NCBI GenBank assembly: GCA_036936605.1 | Contig: JAUPFV010000003.1 | Location: 153,234,997 to 153,298,996 of the forward strand | Reading direction: 5' to 3' | Source: Limnanthes douglasii subsp. nivea | Taxonomy: Eukaryota; Streptophyta; Magnoliopsida; Brassicales; Limnanthaceae | DNA: 64,000 nt | Shown: positions 23,226 through 35,300 of the stretch, one piece after another | How positions within the stretch are numbered: the stretch's first letter is position 1 | Layout: the number at the start of each line of letters is the position of its first letter | Notes under the pieces: generated by a model | What the model was told of the DNA's origin: nothing | What the model saw: the letters and a program-made list of their open reading frames with translations, nothing else | Databases searched by the model: none | Position numbers and translations under genes: made by a program

Positions 23226-24240
23226 CTATTCCAAGTACAACCGGAGGTGTTCAATGTTCCTGGGGTGATTCAAAATCCTTCCATCTTTGTGTTGGAGCCG
23301 GTAGGTCCCTGGCTTAAGCTTTTCAATGACCACATAGGGTCCTTTCCAAGTTGGAGCCAACTTACCGAACTGCTTCTCTTTAGTATGTAGGAAAACGTTT
23401 ATTAATACCCTATCCCCTGGTTGAAAATCCCTTCTCTTAACTTTAGAAGCAAACCTGCTTCTCATCAAACCTTGATAGTGTGCAGCTCTAAGGTGAGCCT
23501 TAACTCTTCTTTCTTCTACTAAGTCAAGCTGGCCTCTGACTGCCACTTCGTTAGCGTGTTCGGAAAAATTATGAACTCGAAATGAATGAAGAGTAGCTTC
23601 TATGGGAGCTATGGCATCCATCCCATATACTAAGGCAAAGGGAGACTCTTGTGTTGCTGCCCCGGGAGTGGTCCGGTAAGCCCACAAAACTTCTTGCAAG
23701 TAACTTGGCCATTTTCCAGCAGCCCCTTCTAAATTCTTCTTTATACCAGACAATATTGTCCTGTTGGCCACTTCGACCTGACCATTTTCTTGTGGGTGGA
23801 AAGGAGAAGATAGGCAATGTTGTATGCCTCTAGAGGCACACAAATTCTCCATTTCTTTGTTGTCAGACTGTTGCCCATTGTCTGTGGTTATTTTTTGTGG
23901 AATTCCAAATCTGCAACAGATATTGGATAAGATGAATTTTATAACAGATTTTGATGTTGTACCTGCTAATGGAGCTGCTTCGATCCACTTTGAAAAGTAA
24001 TCAATGGCGACGATTATAGTTCTGCACCCCCCGGATGCCATGGGTAGAGGTCCTACTAAATCCAACCCCCATCGAGCAAAACGTATTGGCTCAGAAATTG
24101 ATTCCAAAGGGACAGCTGGGGTATGGATTTCATTACCATATCGCTGGCATGGATCACACTTTTTACCAACTTTTTGGCATCTTGCATTATAGAGGGCCAA
24201 TAGTCCCTAGCTAATAAAACTATTCTGGTTAGAGCCCTGA
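23226..24240 (-). pseudogene. Ty3/gypsy integrase, copy 1
   Basis: A 324-codon open frame on the minus strand (24200 to 23226) with zinc-finger cysteines CDPCQRYG, then the DDE core: D in GLDLVGPLP, D in TTDNGQQ and E in NGQVEVANRT, all present. The C-terminal region ends RLYLE after a chromatin-facing domain with GPYVVIEKLKPGTYRL. It would insert element cDNA into the genome. It is the 3' end of pol, followed by the spacer and antisense ORF. This copy is open across all three catalytic residues but the rest of pol is cut at 24692. Confidence 0.9.
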
Positions 24241-24692
24241 ATCCACAGTGTGTTGATCCCTCACCATCGGAGAGTATTATTTGAGACTCGTAAAAGAGGT
24301 TTACTATAAGATTTCTTATAAAGGATATCTCTTAAAATGAAAAAACCACGAGCCTTGTACTTTACTTTCCTTGCTACTGTTTTTTCCGGAGGCAAGATGT
24401 CATCTAAGAGATATTGAAGGAGAGGAAATCTCCAATCTTGAGGCTGTTTTATCTGTATATTCAAACTTTCTTCTTCCTTATCCGGATTGATTCGAATGGA
24501 TGGGCACTCCAGCACATGAATCCAAGGGTAGGACTCAGTATAGGCTATGGTTACCAAAGAGTTTGCTAGTGTATTTTCTGTTCGGGGTATGTGTTCATAG
24601 GTGATGCTTTTGAAATTAAGTGCCACTTATTTGAGAAGAAGTAAGTATTTAACCAACTTCTCCTTTTTGGCTTCGGATTGACCTTGTGCATG
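24241..24692 (-). pseudogene. gypsy aRNH C-terminal remnant, copy 1
   Basis: The minus strand encodes the end of the second (archaeal-type) RNase H domain, with ALNFKSITYEH and ENTLANSLVTIAYTES, then a linker towards integrase. The frame is broken at 24261. The upstream part is missing because the tandem duplication junction (24689-24692) cuts the gene. Confidence 0.8.
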
Positions 24693-24756
24693 TGTCAAGC
24701 AATTGAGTTTTGAATTAATTATAGATTTTTGGGCTACAAGATTTATAAACAAAAAG

Positions 24757-25240
24757 TGTTACATGTCTAAAAACGTTTAATCTTGACTACTTGGGTTACA
24801 TTATATTAGAGATCATGGTGTTCCCAAGATCTCCATTGGAGAGGTCAAGAAAGAAGAAGAGGAGTTGGTCGAAGACAACCCTAAACTCAGCTCCTCACTT
24901 AGTGTCTAACTCTAAACGGTGTTTTTGTATGTGTTTTGGTATTGGATCGGTCAGCACTCAAGGCTTGGTCTAGAAGGTGTTAGAAGACTATCCATGGCCC
25001 ATTTAGAGCAAGTCACTAATACTTGGCTTTATTATATCAGTGTAACCAAACAAATGTAACTGAATATTATCTTTGTAACCAAACAAAGTCTATAAATCAC
25101 TAACAACCTCATATGGGAATATTCCCAAGGTTGTCAGTGTTTGTGATTGTATATAAGCAGCAGAATTCTATGGTACTCTTTCAGGAATTAAGAAAAGATT
25201 TATATTTCTAAACTATTTTGTTATCTTCTTCAATCTAACT
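24757..25240 (+). repeat. 5' LTR of copia copy 2
   Basis: From TGTTACATGTCTAAA to TTCAATCTAACT, followed by primer site TGGTATCAGA at 25241. It differs from copy 1 by scattered substitutions and one or two single-base indels. Confidence 0.65.
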
Positions 25241-25267
25241 TGGTATCAGACCACCTTCAAGCCTTCA

Positions 25268-26239
25268 ATGGAAACTTCAAATGATTCCCCATCTTTTAGC
25301 TCGTACTCCATTGGATCCATCTTCTCGAACAACTCATGTTTCTTCTCAAAAAACATGCACCTGCATTCAATCAGCAGTGTCAATAATATTCGTCTAGATA
25401 GAAGCAACTATCTCTTGTGGAAAACCATTGTTTTACCTATGATTAAAAATAATAAAGTGTGGTGTTTTATCACTAGAGAAAAGGTTTGTCCTCCTAAGTT
25501 TGTTACAAACAGAGAGGGTACTGTCACTGAGAATCCAGAGTTTGAAGAATGGGTGGCTAAAGATTAGATGCTACTTGGGTGGCTTTACTCCACTATGAGC
25601 CCTCAGATAGCAGCTCAGTTGATGGAAGAACAGTCAGCTAAAGATCTTTGAGAGGTTGCTGGCAAGTTGTCTGGTTCACAGACTAGAGCCAGGATTACAT
25701 ATTAGAAGGTTGAGTTTCAAAGAACTCGTAAAGGAGCCTCAACAATGTATGAGTACTTAAATAAGATGAAAATAATTTATGACAACCTAATCCTAGCTGG
25801 TTGTCTAACTTATATTGATGATCTGGTAACACAAGTCCTTATAGGTCTTGATTCAGAATATACACCCATTATGGCCAGTCTTGCTGATATGGAAGGGCTG
25901 GGCTGGCTTAACTTACAAACAAGCTTGCTCACGTTTGAAAGCAGGCTCGAGCAACTCACTGGTTTACAAAATTCAGTGTCTAACATCAATATATCTAGTG
26001 TAAATTTTTCTCCCATAAGTGAATCAAAGCAACAACTCACTAACTCTAATCAGAGAGGTTTTTTTCCTAATAACAGAGGTGCTAACAGAGGTTACAGAGG
26101 CAGATATGGGTTTAATCCTAACTATGGAACTAGAGAAATGAGTAACTTTTACAGGGTCAGAGGAGGAAAGTTCTCACAAAACAAGCGAACCTGTCAAATA
26201 TGTAGCAGGTATGGTCGCTCTGATGTTGTTTGTTATTAA
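25268..26239 (+). pseudogene. copia gag, copy 2
   Basis: METSNDSPSFSSYS start, open for 99 codons to a TAG at 25565-25567. It then shares the TGA after KDL, and runs open from 25745 (MYEYLNKMKIIYDNL) to the knuckle CQICSRYGRSDVVCY and TAA at 26237-26239. The final stop sits exactly where related elements continue into pol. Copy-specific stops (25567; TAG near 25705) show independent decay after duplication. Confidence 0.87.
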
Positions 26240-29200
26240 ATGTATGATCCCTCAATTATAGGCTCTACCTCCTCAGAGCAGTCTTGATCAGAGGGAGATC
26301 AGAGTGCTCTATTGGGTATATAAGACACTACAAGTGAAGGAGTCTGGTATGCTGACAGTGGTGCTAGTCACCATGTCACAGGGAGAACCAGTCAGATGAC
26401 TCAGAAGTCTGAGTACTCATGTAACAAATCCATACTTGTTGGTAATGGTGAGAGATTTCCCATTTCCCACATTGGTCAGTCTACCTTGCACTCTTTAACC
26501 AAAAACCTATTTTCTTAAAACTTATTCTTCATGTTCCTAGGATTAACAAAAATATACTTTTGGTTTTTCAACTAACCAATCACAATAATGTTTTTGTGGA
26601 GTTTCGTAAGGGTTTCTGTCTTGTGAAGGACAAGGCAACAAGGAGCATCCTGCTCAGACGGAGGTCTGAAGATGGACTCTACAAGATGGATACCTTCTCT
26701 AGTCACAATCTGATCTAAATCTAGGTGTCCTTAGTGTTTTCTCTACTGTTGTATCTCAGTCTGTCAAAGATGGATGGCATAAGAAACTTGTCCATCCATC
26801 TCAAAGGGTCTTAGCTACTGTTCTTAGGTCATGTAAGTTGAACTCTATTTTGAGCAAAATAATCACCTTTTGTGAGGCTTTCCAGTTGGGCAAGTCTCAC
26901 AGTCTACCTTATTATGTTTCTAGTTCTCATGCTACAAATGTTCTTGACTTAATACGCACTGATGTATGGGGCCCTACTCCTATTCAATCTATTGGTGGGT
27001 GTAAGTACTGTGTGTTTTTCTTGGATGATTTCTCCACGTACACTTGGTTATATCCCATCAGGGATAAAAGCCAAGTGTTTGAAATATTCAAAAGTTTTAA
27101 AGTCCTCGTTGAAACTCAGTTTGAAAGGTCTATCAAAGTGACTGGGGTGGTGAGAGAAAACATAGGCATATTGTGGAAACTGGGTTAACCCTTTTAGCAC
27201 AACCTCACTTACCTTACAGATACTGGGTTGAAGCTTTTGAAACTAGTGTTTACTTAATAAACAGACTTCCTACACCTATCCTTAACAATAAATCTCCTTT
27301 TGAAACACTTTTTCACAAAGAACCTAACTACCTAAGTCTCAAAACTCTTGGGTGCTCTTGTTTTTCTGCCTAAGACCCTACCAAACACATAAATTTCAAT
27401 TTCATTCTATAAAATGTGTCTTCTTGGGTGATAGTCAAAGGCACAAAGGCTACAAGTGTCTCAGCTTTAGTGGTAGGGTGTTTGTCTCTAGAAATTTTGT
27501 GTTTAATGAGGATGACTTCCCTTTTCACACTGGTTCCTAAATACACACCAAAATGAGTCAGTTTCTAGGTATTTTGTTAACCTTTGGTTTCCTAGTCTTC
27601 CTACAGGTCTTGTGACAAATGAAAAGGTATCCTCTAAGGTTTCTAACTCTGCAGCTCCAATTGAACAACATACACCTTTGTGCAATGCTCACTTACAGCA
27701 ACAGAGCTCTACTCTAAGACTTCTAACTGCCTATCCTAAGGTAACTAGTCTATCACACTCACAGTCTCTATCAATAACTATTCCTTCAGACTCAGTACCC
27801 ACAAATATCAGCAACAAACAACATCCTAAGTCTACACCTACACTGACCATTGACTTACCATTTCCCAACCCTAATACTTCCTTTACTTCCCACACATTAC
27901 AAAACACTCATAGCATGCAAACTAGACGAAAACGTGGCATATCTAAACCTAAGTTACCATATGTGGAGTCTCTTGTTACTACTGATAAATGTGTTTTTGA
28001 ACCTACTCGGTTTTCTGAGGCTACTGGGCATCCTAAGTGGCAAGAAGCTATGTTGAGTGAGTATAATGCTTTGCTGGCCAACAACACATGGTCTTTAATA
28101 CCAGTGTCTGATTCTTCTACTGTAATTGGATATAAGTGGGTGTATAAGGTAAAGTATGGTCTGGATGGCTCTCTTCAGCGATACAGAGCACGCTTGGTGG
28201 CTAAGGGTTTTCAACAAACACATGGTGTTGACTTTTATGAGACCTTCAGTACAGTCATTAAAGCTTCTACTATCAGGTTAATACTCACTATTGCTGTTTC
28301 GAAGGGTCGGACAATGAGGCAGCTTGACATAAACAATGCCTTCCTCAATGGAGTATAACAAGAAACTGTGTACATGACACAACCTCATGGCTTTGTGGAT
28401 CCTGTTCATCCTACACATGTCTGAAAGTTACACAAAGCCATCTATGGTCTAAAGCAAGCCCGTAGAGCTTGGTATTCTAAGCTAAGGGATACACTTCTGA
28501 GTTGGGGCCTCTGTAACTCAAAAGCTGATTGCTCCTACTTTTACTTAGTCTCTAAGGCAACTATTCTACTTATTCTGGTCTATGTAGATGATATAGTTGT
28601 GACTAGGAATGACACAGTCTGTTTAACTCAGTTCATTCACAATCTCAATGCTAAATTTTCTCTTAAAGACATGGGGCCACTCCATCTATTCCTGGGAATA
28701 GAAGTTCATCGTGACCAGAGAGGCTTATACCTAACACAGCACAAGTACATAGACAACTTACTGCTTGCACAAGAGCTGTCCATGTCCAAGCCGTCTCTGT
28801 CTCCTATGGTAGCTGGTACCCAGCACTCCACTCGTGATGGTTCGCCTCTGGTTGGTCCTACATAGTACATAAGCTTATTAAGTGCTTTACAGTACTTGAC
28901 CCACACACGATCTGACATAGCTTACGCTGTCAACAGTCTGAAGTAATATCAACAAAGCCCTATATCTATACACTTGCAAAGTTTAAAGAGAGTGTTACGC
29001 TACTTATCTGGCACTCACTGGTTAGGTCTTCATATCAAACCGTGCTATCAGCTACTGTTTCACGGGTATTTTGATGCCAATTGGGTTTCGTCACCTGATG
29101 ATCGTCGCACTGTTAGAGCGTATTGTGTCTTTCGTGGAGAAACCCTCATCTCCTGGTCCTCCAAGAAACAAAATGTCGTGGCCAGGTCCTCCACTGAATC

Positions 29201-29318
29201 AGAATATCGTGCATTAGCAAACCTATCAGCAGAATTGATATGGTTGAAATCGTTACTTACCGAGATTCAGATTCCCCTTATTCCACCATCAGTCATGATG
29301 TGGTTTATTTTCGGTTGA
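26240..29318 (+). pseudogene. copia pol, copy 2, with integrase deletion and truncated RNase H
   Basis: Same domains as copy 1: protease YADSGASHHVTG (near 26350), GAG-pre-integrase, integrase, RT and partial RNase H. It shares the integrase deletion before RKHRH and has lost a further 11 bp (VVQSD region, near 27140), shifting the frame. RT keeps RQLDINNAFLNG (28318-28353) and the YVDDIV motif (about 28583). RNase H ends at 29318. Stops are spread throughout. Confidence 0.9.
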
Positions 29319-30109
29319 GGGTAATTTTGTCCAGAGTTTTGTGGTATTTCAAAGGTATTTAATGTTTGGATAGAGTGTAGTGGGAGAATTGAGCTGCCTG
29401 GTTGTATTTAATTTTCATTACCCTCATTAAATGAAAGTGGTTGGGTATTTATACCCTTAATTGTGGGCCACAAGGACTTTCGGGTTGACTTATGGATTCA
29501 GGTCGAGTTCGAAGAGTCATTATTTTTAAGCAGGTAGATAATCAGCTTAGTCATGAAGTGATTAAGTTTTTAGTACTTTAGTTCAGTTCGGATGGTTCAG
29601 TGGGTGGATGTTGTCCGAATTGCCCCTGTCCGATTCTCATAAAGAGTGGCAATAAATTCCGGACTCATTAGTTGCCCCTTTTTTAGGTTTTGTTCGAAGG
29701 CCTTTGGCAAGACCTAAAAAATAGCTCAAGTGTAATCATAGCTTTGTACGGACATTTCGAAAATCTGTAATGACTTTATCCGAACAGACTGAAACCCTCA
29801 GAAGATGAGCAGTTTCACCAGAGATCCTGGGACACGTGTCCTTCTCTGATTCGCTACACCGTCCGTTTTTCTCCTAAAATGGCGCTCTCGCTTGCTTCAA
29901 AAATAAACTTCTTCATTTAATGCGGGTGGCATCAGCGCCGTCTTTAATTATTGCATCTACCCTTTCGAATCCTCCTAGGTATCGAAGCATCTTTTGTTCT
30001 TTTACTATAAATCAGTTTACTTTTCAATGTTTTATCATCTCATTTATCTCTACCTCGTTAATCTTCAAAGTTTTCATCTCTCGAAAAACCTTTATTTTTG
30101 TGTGAGTTT
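29316..30109 (-). other. gypsy 3' end (probable LTR/UTR), copy 2
   Basis: Counterpart of 19040-19833, non-coding, between the copia break and the antisense ORF. TATAAAT on the plus strand is at 30006-30012. Its right-hand partner LTR is absent because the 5' end of this gypsy is truncated near 38240. Confidence 0.5.
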
Positions 30110-33051
30110 ATGTTCACAACAAGAAATGCTTTAGTAAAAGGTGGGTGGCTCAATTTGTCAGAGTTGGAAAAAGCTCAAAAGGTTGAACAAGAAAGGCGCA
30201 TCGCTGCAGGCCTCCCTGTTTCCCCTGTTGATAAACCGGAAACACCATGCTCAGAGCCTGACCGAGGCTCTTCTTCAACTAAGAGTGCTAAACCTAGGAG
30301 GTTGTTCCAGCCCAATATTTCACCAATCGTTTCGGGCTCATCGGTCCAGGAGTCAGAGCCTGTTGTTGAACCAGGGCACGCAGGCACAAGTTATAAGAAA
30401 CCTTCCCCATTTATTGCTATGGGGTCAGATGCTGATATCTTCTCGGAGAAACTGGTAGATAGAGGAAGGGGTCGTCTGGTAAAAGGACAGGCTGCTGGCA
30501 CACAGCCTAAATAAAAAACCACACCTTCGAAATCCGGGGCAAAAAGTAAAACCACAGGATTAGAAGCACCCATCAAAATTCCCAAAGACAAGTTGTCCGG
30601 TCCGGAGGTAACTAGCTCAAGTCTTCGAAAAGAGACCTCCGGGTCCGAGCCCCAACCGGACTCTAGACCACAAGAAGGAAATGATGCTCAACAATCCGGA
30701 GGGCCTACTGAGCCAGCCACCAGCCATTCTCTTCCTAAAACAGCTGACAACCCCTCCATGGTAATGGAGGATGTGATGGAGGACAACGTTGAAGAAGCCC
30801 CTTTTGAGACTGACATCTCCGGGAAAACAAGTGAGACTTCCATCGCTAGGAAGAGCAAAGGCAAGGAAAAAGTGTGTCTAAAGCATCCGGACCTGCCAGA
30901 GTGCCTTGCGGGAAAAGTGGGGCCTTGTTTCTACAAAGTGAGTGTTAAATATATGTTGGCCTTGCAGAAGATCAACTATGCTTTCATTCACACAGCTGAA
31001 CTTGGCCGGATAAGGACAAGTGGGGTATTCCAGAGACTGTTAAAGTAAGGATTCCAATCGATCCGGAGACGCCCATGGACTGTAAGCTCAACGAGATTGT
31101 CTTCTACACTGAGCTGTTCAAATGGGGACTTAGGTTTCCCTTGGACCCATAAATAGTCAGATATTTCCATCTGATTAAGCTTTTCCCAAGCCAGCTAAGC
31201 CCTAATGCATGGTTCACCCTCATGGCATGTATCATGGCTTCAAGGCTCTCCGGAATTCATCTACCGATGGAGCAATTTGATGATGTGGCAAACTTCTATA
31301 TAAATCATGTCATCATTTTCTATCACTTCAACATGGGTGACAACTACAAGGTAGTGGAGGACTTACTCGAGTCGGAGAAAGGCTGGAAGACTCAATTTAT
31401 GTTCGTCGGCGGTTCTTAGGAGAATGGGAAGAAAGTTAAAGCTGGTGTCAACCCAAGTATGCTCACCAGCAGATGGCGAAGTGATGGTAACAATCTCACC
31501 AGATACTTCTACTTTTACTTATAAAAACTTTTTTATCTAATTCTTTTTTCTTTTGCTTTTTGAAAGTGCTGCCCAAGGATTTGAACGATTACTTAGAGGC
31601 CGGGCAGAATACTTGTACCAAGCTGAATGCTTGGACAGCTGAAAAATGGGAAAACCGCTTCCACAACTTCTTTACCGGAGGTAATTTAACCAGATCCTAC
31701 CTTTGGAATACAATAGACCGAAGAGATCTGTCTTGGGAGGAATTGACCACTCCACCCCTCCGGGAGTGATTCTCCAGAAGACAGAGGGAAAAAATGGAAA
31801 ATTGATCTTGTCGGGCAGAGCTAAAGCCCCAAGAAAGATGAAATGTAAAAAGGTTAAGGCTAAGCAAGGGGTGGTAGAGGCCAATCCTACCGAGGTGGAG
31901 GAAGCTGTCCAAACAAACCCAGAGGGTCAAGATTATAGGCAAATCGATAATGCCTTACTACAAGTGGTGGAACACGAGAGAACCAAGGAAGTTGTTGGGT
32001 CTCCAAAACCTCGAAAGGTCCCCATTAAGGACAGAAAACGGGGAGTAGAAGGTGTAGGCCGGGACGCCAAGAGAAAGAAAACTTCGAAGGGAGATGAGGT
32101 TTCTCTCCGGGATCCGGAGCCACTGCCTCCAGTTGACCCTACTGATCCTACGAAAGCAGAAGAGATCCCTGGTGACTTTCAAACCGGAGAGGTTAGAGGA
32201 GGGGCTATCAGTATTGATGGTGTCGACATTACTGGGCTTGAGGGGATTGGTCTTTATTTTGAAAACCTCCCCAGGGATAATTTTGCTGGGCCCTACCTCC
32301 GCCCAAGTTCTTCGAACACCGTCACATTCAAAGGTAAGTCTTTTTCTGTCTCAAGCGAAAAAGATGTAATTGCTCACTCCATTTTAAGCAATGTCCAGCC
32401 AGTACTTATTTTGGAGAAGCAAGTACGCAATCAGTCAGCCATCATCAACACCCTCAATTCTGACAAAGAGAAACTGTCTAGCGATCTTCTTAGTGCCAAC
32501 CAAATACTGAGGCATTGAGGAAAGAGAATGAGGAGTTGAAGAAATGTCAGGAGGACTTAGCCAAGAGGTTGGCCACTTTGGAAGAAGTTGTCAAAGAACT
32601 CCAGTCAAAGCAATCTGATCTCGTAAAAGACCTATTTTCTTCAAAAGAGGAGGTGAAGGCCAAAGATAGCACTATTCAGGCCTTAACTAATGACAAGATC
32701 TCTCTTGAGAATACTGTGTTCAAGGCTGAGCAAGAAAAGGCTGACTTGTTAAGGGATCCAGAGAAAACAATCCAGGCTAGGATAGATGCTTATACCAATG
32801 AGGTGATAGATTCTCAGGAGGCAAGGTATGCTGAGGTCAGGTCAGATATGGTTCTGCTTTTTCATGAAACGTTTCCGAAGAAGACCTTGGGAGATTTATG
32901 GCAATTCGTGGAGTACGAAGACATTCCTCATCATACTATGTCCAATGAGGACACTAGTGATGAAGAAAAAGAGACTGGGGAGAGCCCAGATGACGACCCA
33001 AAGAAGAAGAAGCCAAGTGAGGCTGAGCCATCTTCAAAGGCTCAATCTTAG
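30110..33051 (+). pseudogene. antisense ORF of the gypsy element (PF04195-like), copy 2
   Basis: Starts MFTTRNALVKGGWLNLSELE at 30110, 98 bp after TATAAAT. Same architecture as copy 1: low-complexity acidic/Pro region, PF04195-like domain (about 31080-31410), 80-bp intron (31487-31566), basic KRKKTSKGDE region, coiled coil (about 32410-32830) and acidic tail ending SSKAQS. Shared lesions: TAA at 30512-30514 and the frameshift before the PF04195-like domain. Private: TAA near 31150 (DP*IVRY), TAG near 31418 (GS*ENG) and a one-base loss near 32502. The role of the protein is unknown. Confidence 0.75.
31487..31566 (+). other. predicted 80-bp intron in the antisense ORF, copy 2
   Basis: Donor GATG|GTAACA and acceptor TTTTTGAAAG, the latter weakened from GACAG in copy 1. 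Same position and length as 21205-21284. Confidence 0.6.
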
Positions 33052-33565
33052 AATATCAATTATCTTTTTAATTTTGTTGTGATTGAACCAAAGTCCTTGG
33101 ATGGCCAAGGAATTTTTTGTAACCGTGTCCGGTCCTTGTCCGGATAAACCTTTCTTGTTTTGAAAATTCAAAGTCCTTGGATGGTCAAGGCATTCCGTAT
33201 GTTTTAATGGGCAGTTTTATTTTGCATAACTCCTGCATCGTTTCATGATTTTTTTTCAATTTTGGTCGCTAATGTTTAAACAGCCCTTAGTTATTTCACA
33301 AGTATTTTAAAATGAGAGTGTTTAAATTCTCCGATGACCAATGTTTAAGTAGTCATCATTCCACCAATTTAATCCGGTCTGTTATTGATAAAGAATTTCA
33401 AAGAAAACTTTTAATTGAAACATTCCGGATCTTTTAAGAAGGCATACAGTTTTATAAAAAAATCTCGGACACCTCATTAAAACCTCCCCGCGCCACCAGG
33501 GTAGGAAAGAGTATGCCCCCAAATATTTACATGAACTTTTAAACAAGTAAATATTTACATAGTTT
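33052..33565. other. spacer between convergent antisense ORF and gypsy pol, copy 2
   Basis: Non-coding, with the two CCTTGGATGG.CAAGG hairpin motifs (near 33091 and 33172). It contains about 65 bp, near 33350-33410, absent from copy 1. Confidence 0.6.
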
Positions 33566-34540
33566 CTATTCCAAGTACAACCGGAGGTGTTCAATGTTCC
33601 TAGGGTGATTCAAAATCTTTCTATCTTTGTCTTGGAGCCGGTAGGTCCCTGGCTTAAGCTTTTCAATGACCACATAGGGTCCTTTCCAAGTTGGAGCCAA
33701 CTTACCGAACGGCTTCTCTTTAGTATGTAGGAAAACGTTTCTCAATACCTTATCCCATGGTTGAAAATCCCTTCTCTTAACTTTAGAAGCAAACCTTCTT
33801 CTCATCAAACCTTGATAGTGTGCAGCTCTAAGGTAAGCCTTAACTCTTCTTTCTTTTACTAAGTCAAGCTGGCCTCTGACTGCCACTTCGTTAGCGTGTT
33901 CGGAAAAATTATGAACTCGAAATGAATGAAGAGTAGCTTCTATGGGAGCTATGGCATCCATCCCATATACTAAGGCAAAGGGAGACTCTTGTGTTGCAGC
34001 CCCGGGAGTGGTCCGGTAAGCCCACAAAACTTCTTGCAAGTAACTTGGCCATTTTCCAGCAGCCCCTTCTAAATTCTTCTTTAAACCAGACAATATTGTC
34101 TTGTTGGCCACTTCGACCTGACCATTTGCTTGTGGGTGGAAAGGAGAAGATAGGCAATGTTGTATGCCTCTAGAGGCACACAAATTCTCCATTTCTTTGT
34201 TGTCAGACTGTGGCCTATTGTCCGTGGTTATTTTTTGTGGAATTTCAAATCTGCAACATATATTGGATAAGATGAATTTTATAACAGATTTTGATGTTGT
34301 ACCTGCTAATGGAGCTGTTTCGATCCACTTTGAAAAGTAATCAATAGCGACGATTATAGTTCTGCACCCCCCGGATGCCATGGGTGGAGGTCCTACTAAA
34401 TCCAACCCCCATCGAGCAAAAGGTACTGGCTCAGAAATTGATTCCAAAGGAACAGCTGGGTATGGATTTCATTACCATATCGCTGGCATGGATCACACTT
34501 TTTACCAACTTTTTGGCATCTTGCATTATAGAGGGCCAAT
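33566..34540 (-). pseudogene. Ty3/gypsy integrase, copy 2
   Basis: Open for 293 codons (34447 to 33566) with D in GLDLVGPPP, D in TTDNRPQ, E in NGQVEVANKT and C-terminus RLYLE. Relative to copy 1, one G is missing near 34458, shifting the frame just upstream of the core so that the zinc-finger segment is out of frame. Confidence 0.88.
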
Positions 34541-34770
34541 AGTCCCCAGCTAATAAAACTATTCTGGTTAGAGCCCTGAATCCACAGTGTGCTGATCCCT
34601 CACCATCGGAGAGTATTATTTGAGAATCGTAAAAGAGGTTTACTATAAGATTTCTTATAAATGATATCTCTTAAAATGAAAAAACCACGAGCCTTGTACT
34701 TTACTTTCCTTGCTACTGTTTTTTCCGGAGGCAAGATGTCATCTAAGAGATATTGAAGGAGAGGAAATCT

Positions 34771-35300
34771 CTAGTCTTGAGGCTCTTTTATCTTTATATT
34801 CAAAATTTCTTCTTCCTTATCCGGATTGATTCGAATAGATGGGCACTCCAGCACATGAATCCAAGGGTAGGACTCAGTATAGGCTATGGTTGCCAAAGAG
34901 TTTGCTAGTGTATTTTCTGTTCGGGGTCTATGTTCATAGGTGATACTTTTGAAATTAAGTGCCACTTCTTTGAGAAGAAGTAAGTATTTAACCAACTGCT
35001 CCTTTTTGGCTTCGGATTGACCTTGTGCATGATGAATAAGAAGCTGAGAATTGCTCAATAACTTGACCTTTTTGGCTCCACAGATATGAGCTAATTTCAA
35101 ACTAGCTATAGCAGCTTTATATTCGGACTCATTATTAGAAGCCCTGAAAGAAAAACATATAGCTTGGTACATTCTGTCACCGTATGGAGAGGTTAAACAT
35201 ACCCCAGCACCACATCCCATGGTACTTGATCCACCATCAGTCCGGACAACCCAGATTTTTTTATCTTTCACACCAGTTGCTTGCTTAGTATCCCTATCTG
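34771..35300 (-). pseudogene. gypsy second RNase H (aRNH), catalytic Asp changes
   Basis: An additional RNase H of the kind carried by Tat-lineage gypsy elements: DGGSSTMGCGAGV, FRASNNESEYKAAI, then LLSNSQLLI and ENTLANSLATIA. Where active relatives normally have Asp (SDSQL and ADxLA), this copy has Asn in both, each explained by one G-to-A change. The domain is otherwise open, in a 240-codon frame (35493-34771). It removes RNA from the RNA:DNA hybrid during reverse transcription. The substitutions should abolish activity. Confidence 0.82.

Larger units (their letters stand above)
14431..24692. repeat. tandem segmental duplication, copy 1 (about 10.3 kb)
   Basis: This segment is repeated head-to-tail at 24693-35031. 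Both copies hold the same truncated copia, the same copia/gypsy junction, the same antisense ORF and the same gypsy integrase end, with shared stops and deletions. Copy 1 begins after CATG at 14427-14430 and stops after CATG at 24689-24692, in the middle of the gypsy RNase H gene. The uninterrupted gypsy reading in copy 2 shows where copy 1 was cut. Confidence 0.92.
24757..29318 (+). mobile_element. copia element (copy 2), 3'-truncated
   Basis: Second copy of the truncated copia, same structure as 14495-19042. It ends in RNase H at the same point (MMWFIFG), against the same gypsy-type sequence. Confidence 0.9.
24693..35031. repeat. tandem segmental duplication, copy 2 (about 10.3 kb)
   Basis: Head-to-tail partner of 14431-24692. 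The copies differ by about 3% by eye in the integrase segment, plus small indels: a ~65-bp difference near 23050/33350 and 30 bp lost from copy 1 near 16160. Sequence continues past 35031 into intact gypsy order, so copy 2 retains the original right flank. Confidence 0.92.

Noticed and set aside
23569..24192. Overlapping open frames on both strands inside the gypsy integrase
   Set aside because: They are shadows of the integrase frame, repeated at the same offsets in copy 2 with no independent family features.
24650..24760. Copia insertion into the gypsy RNase H as explanation for the break at 24692
   Set aside because: The LTR starts about 60 bp later, and the same preceding sequence is present at 14431. 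The gypsy continues uninterrupted at 35031, so a tandem duplication explains the junction.
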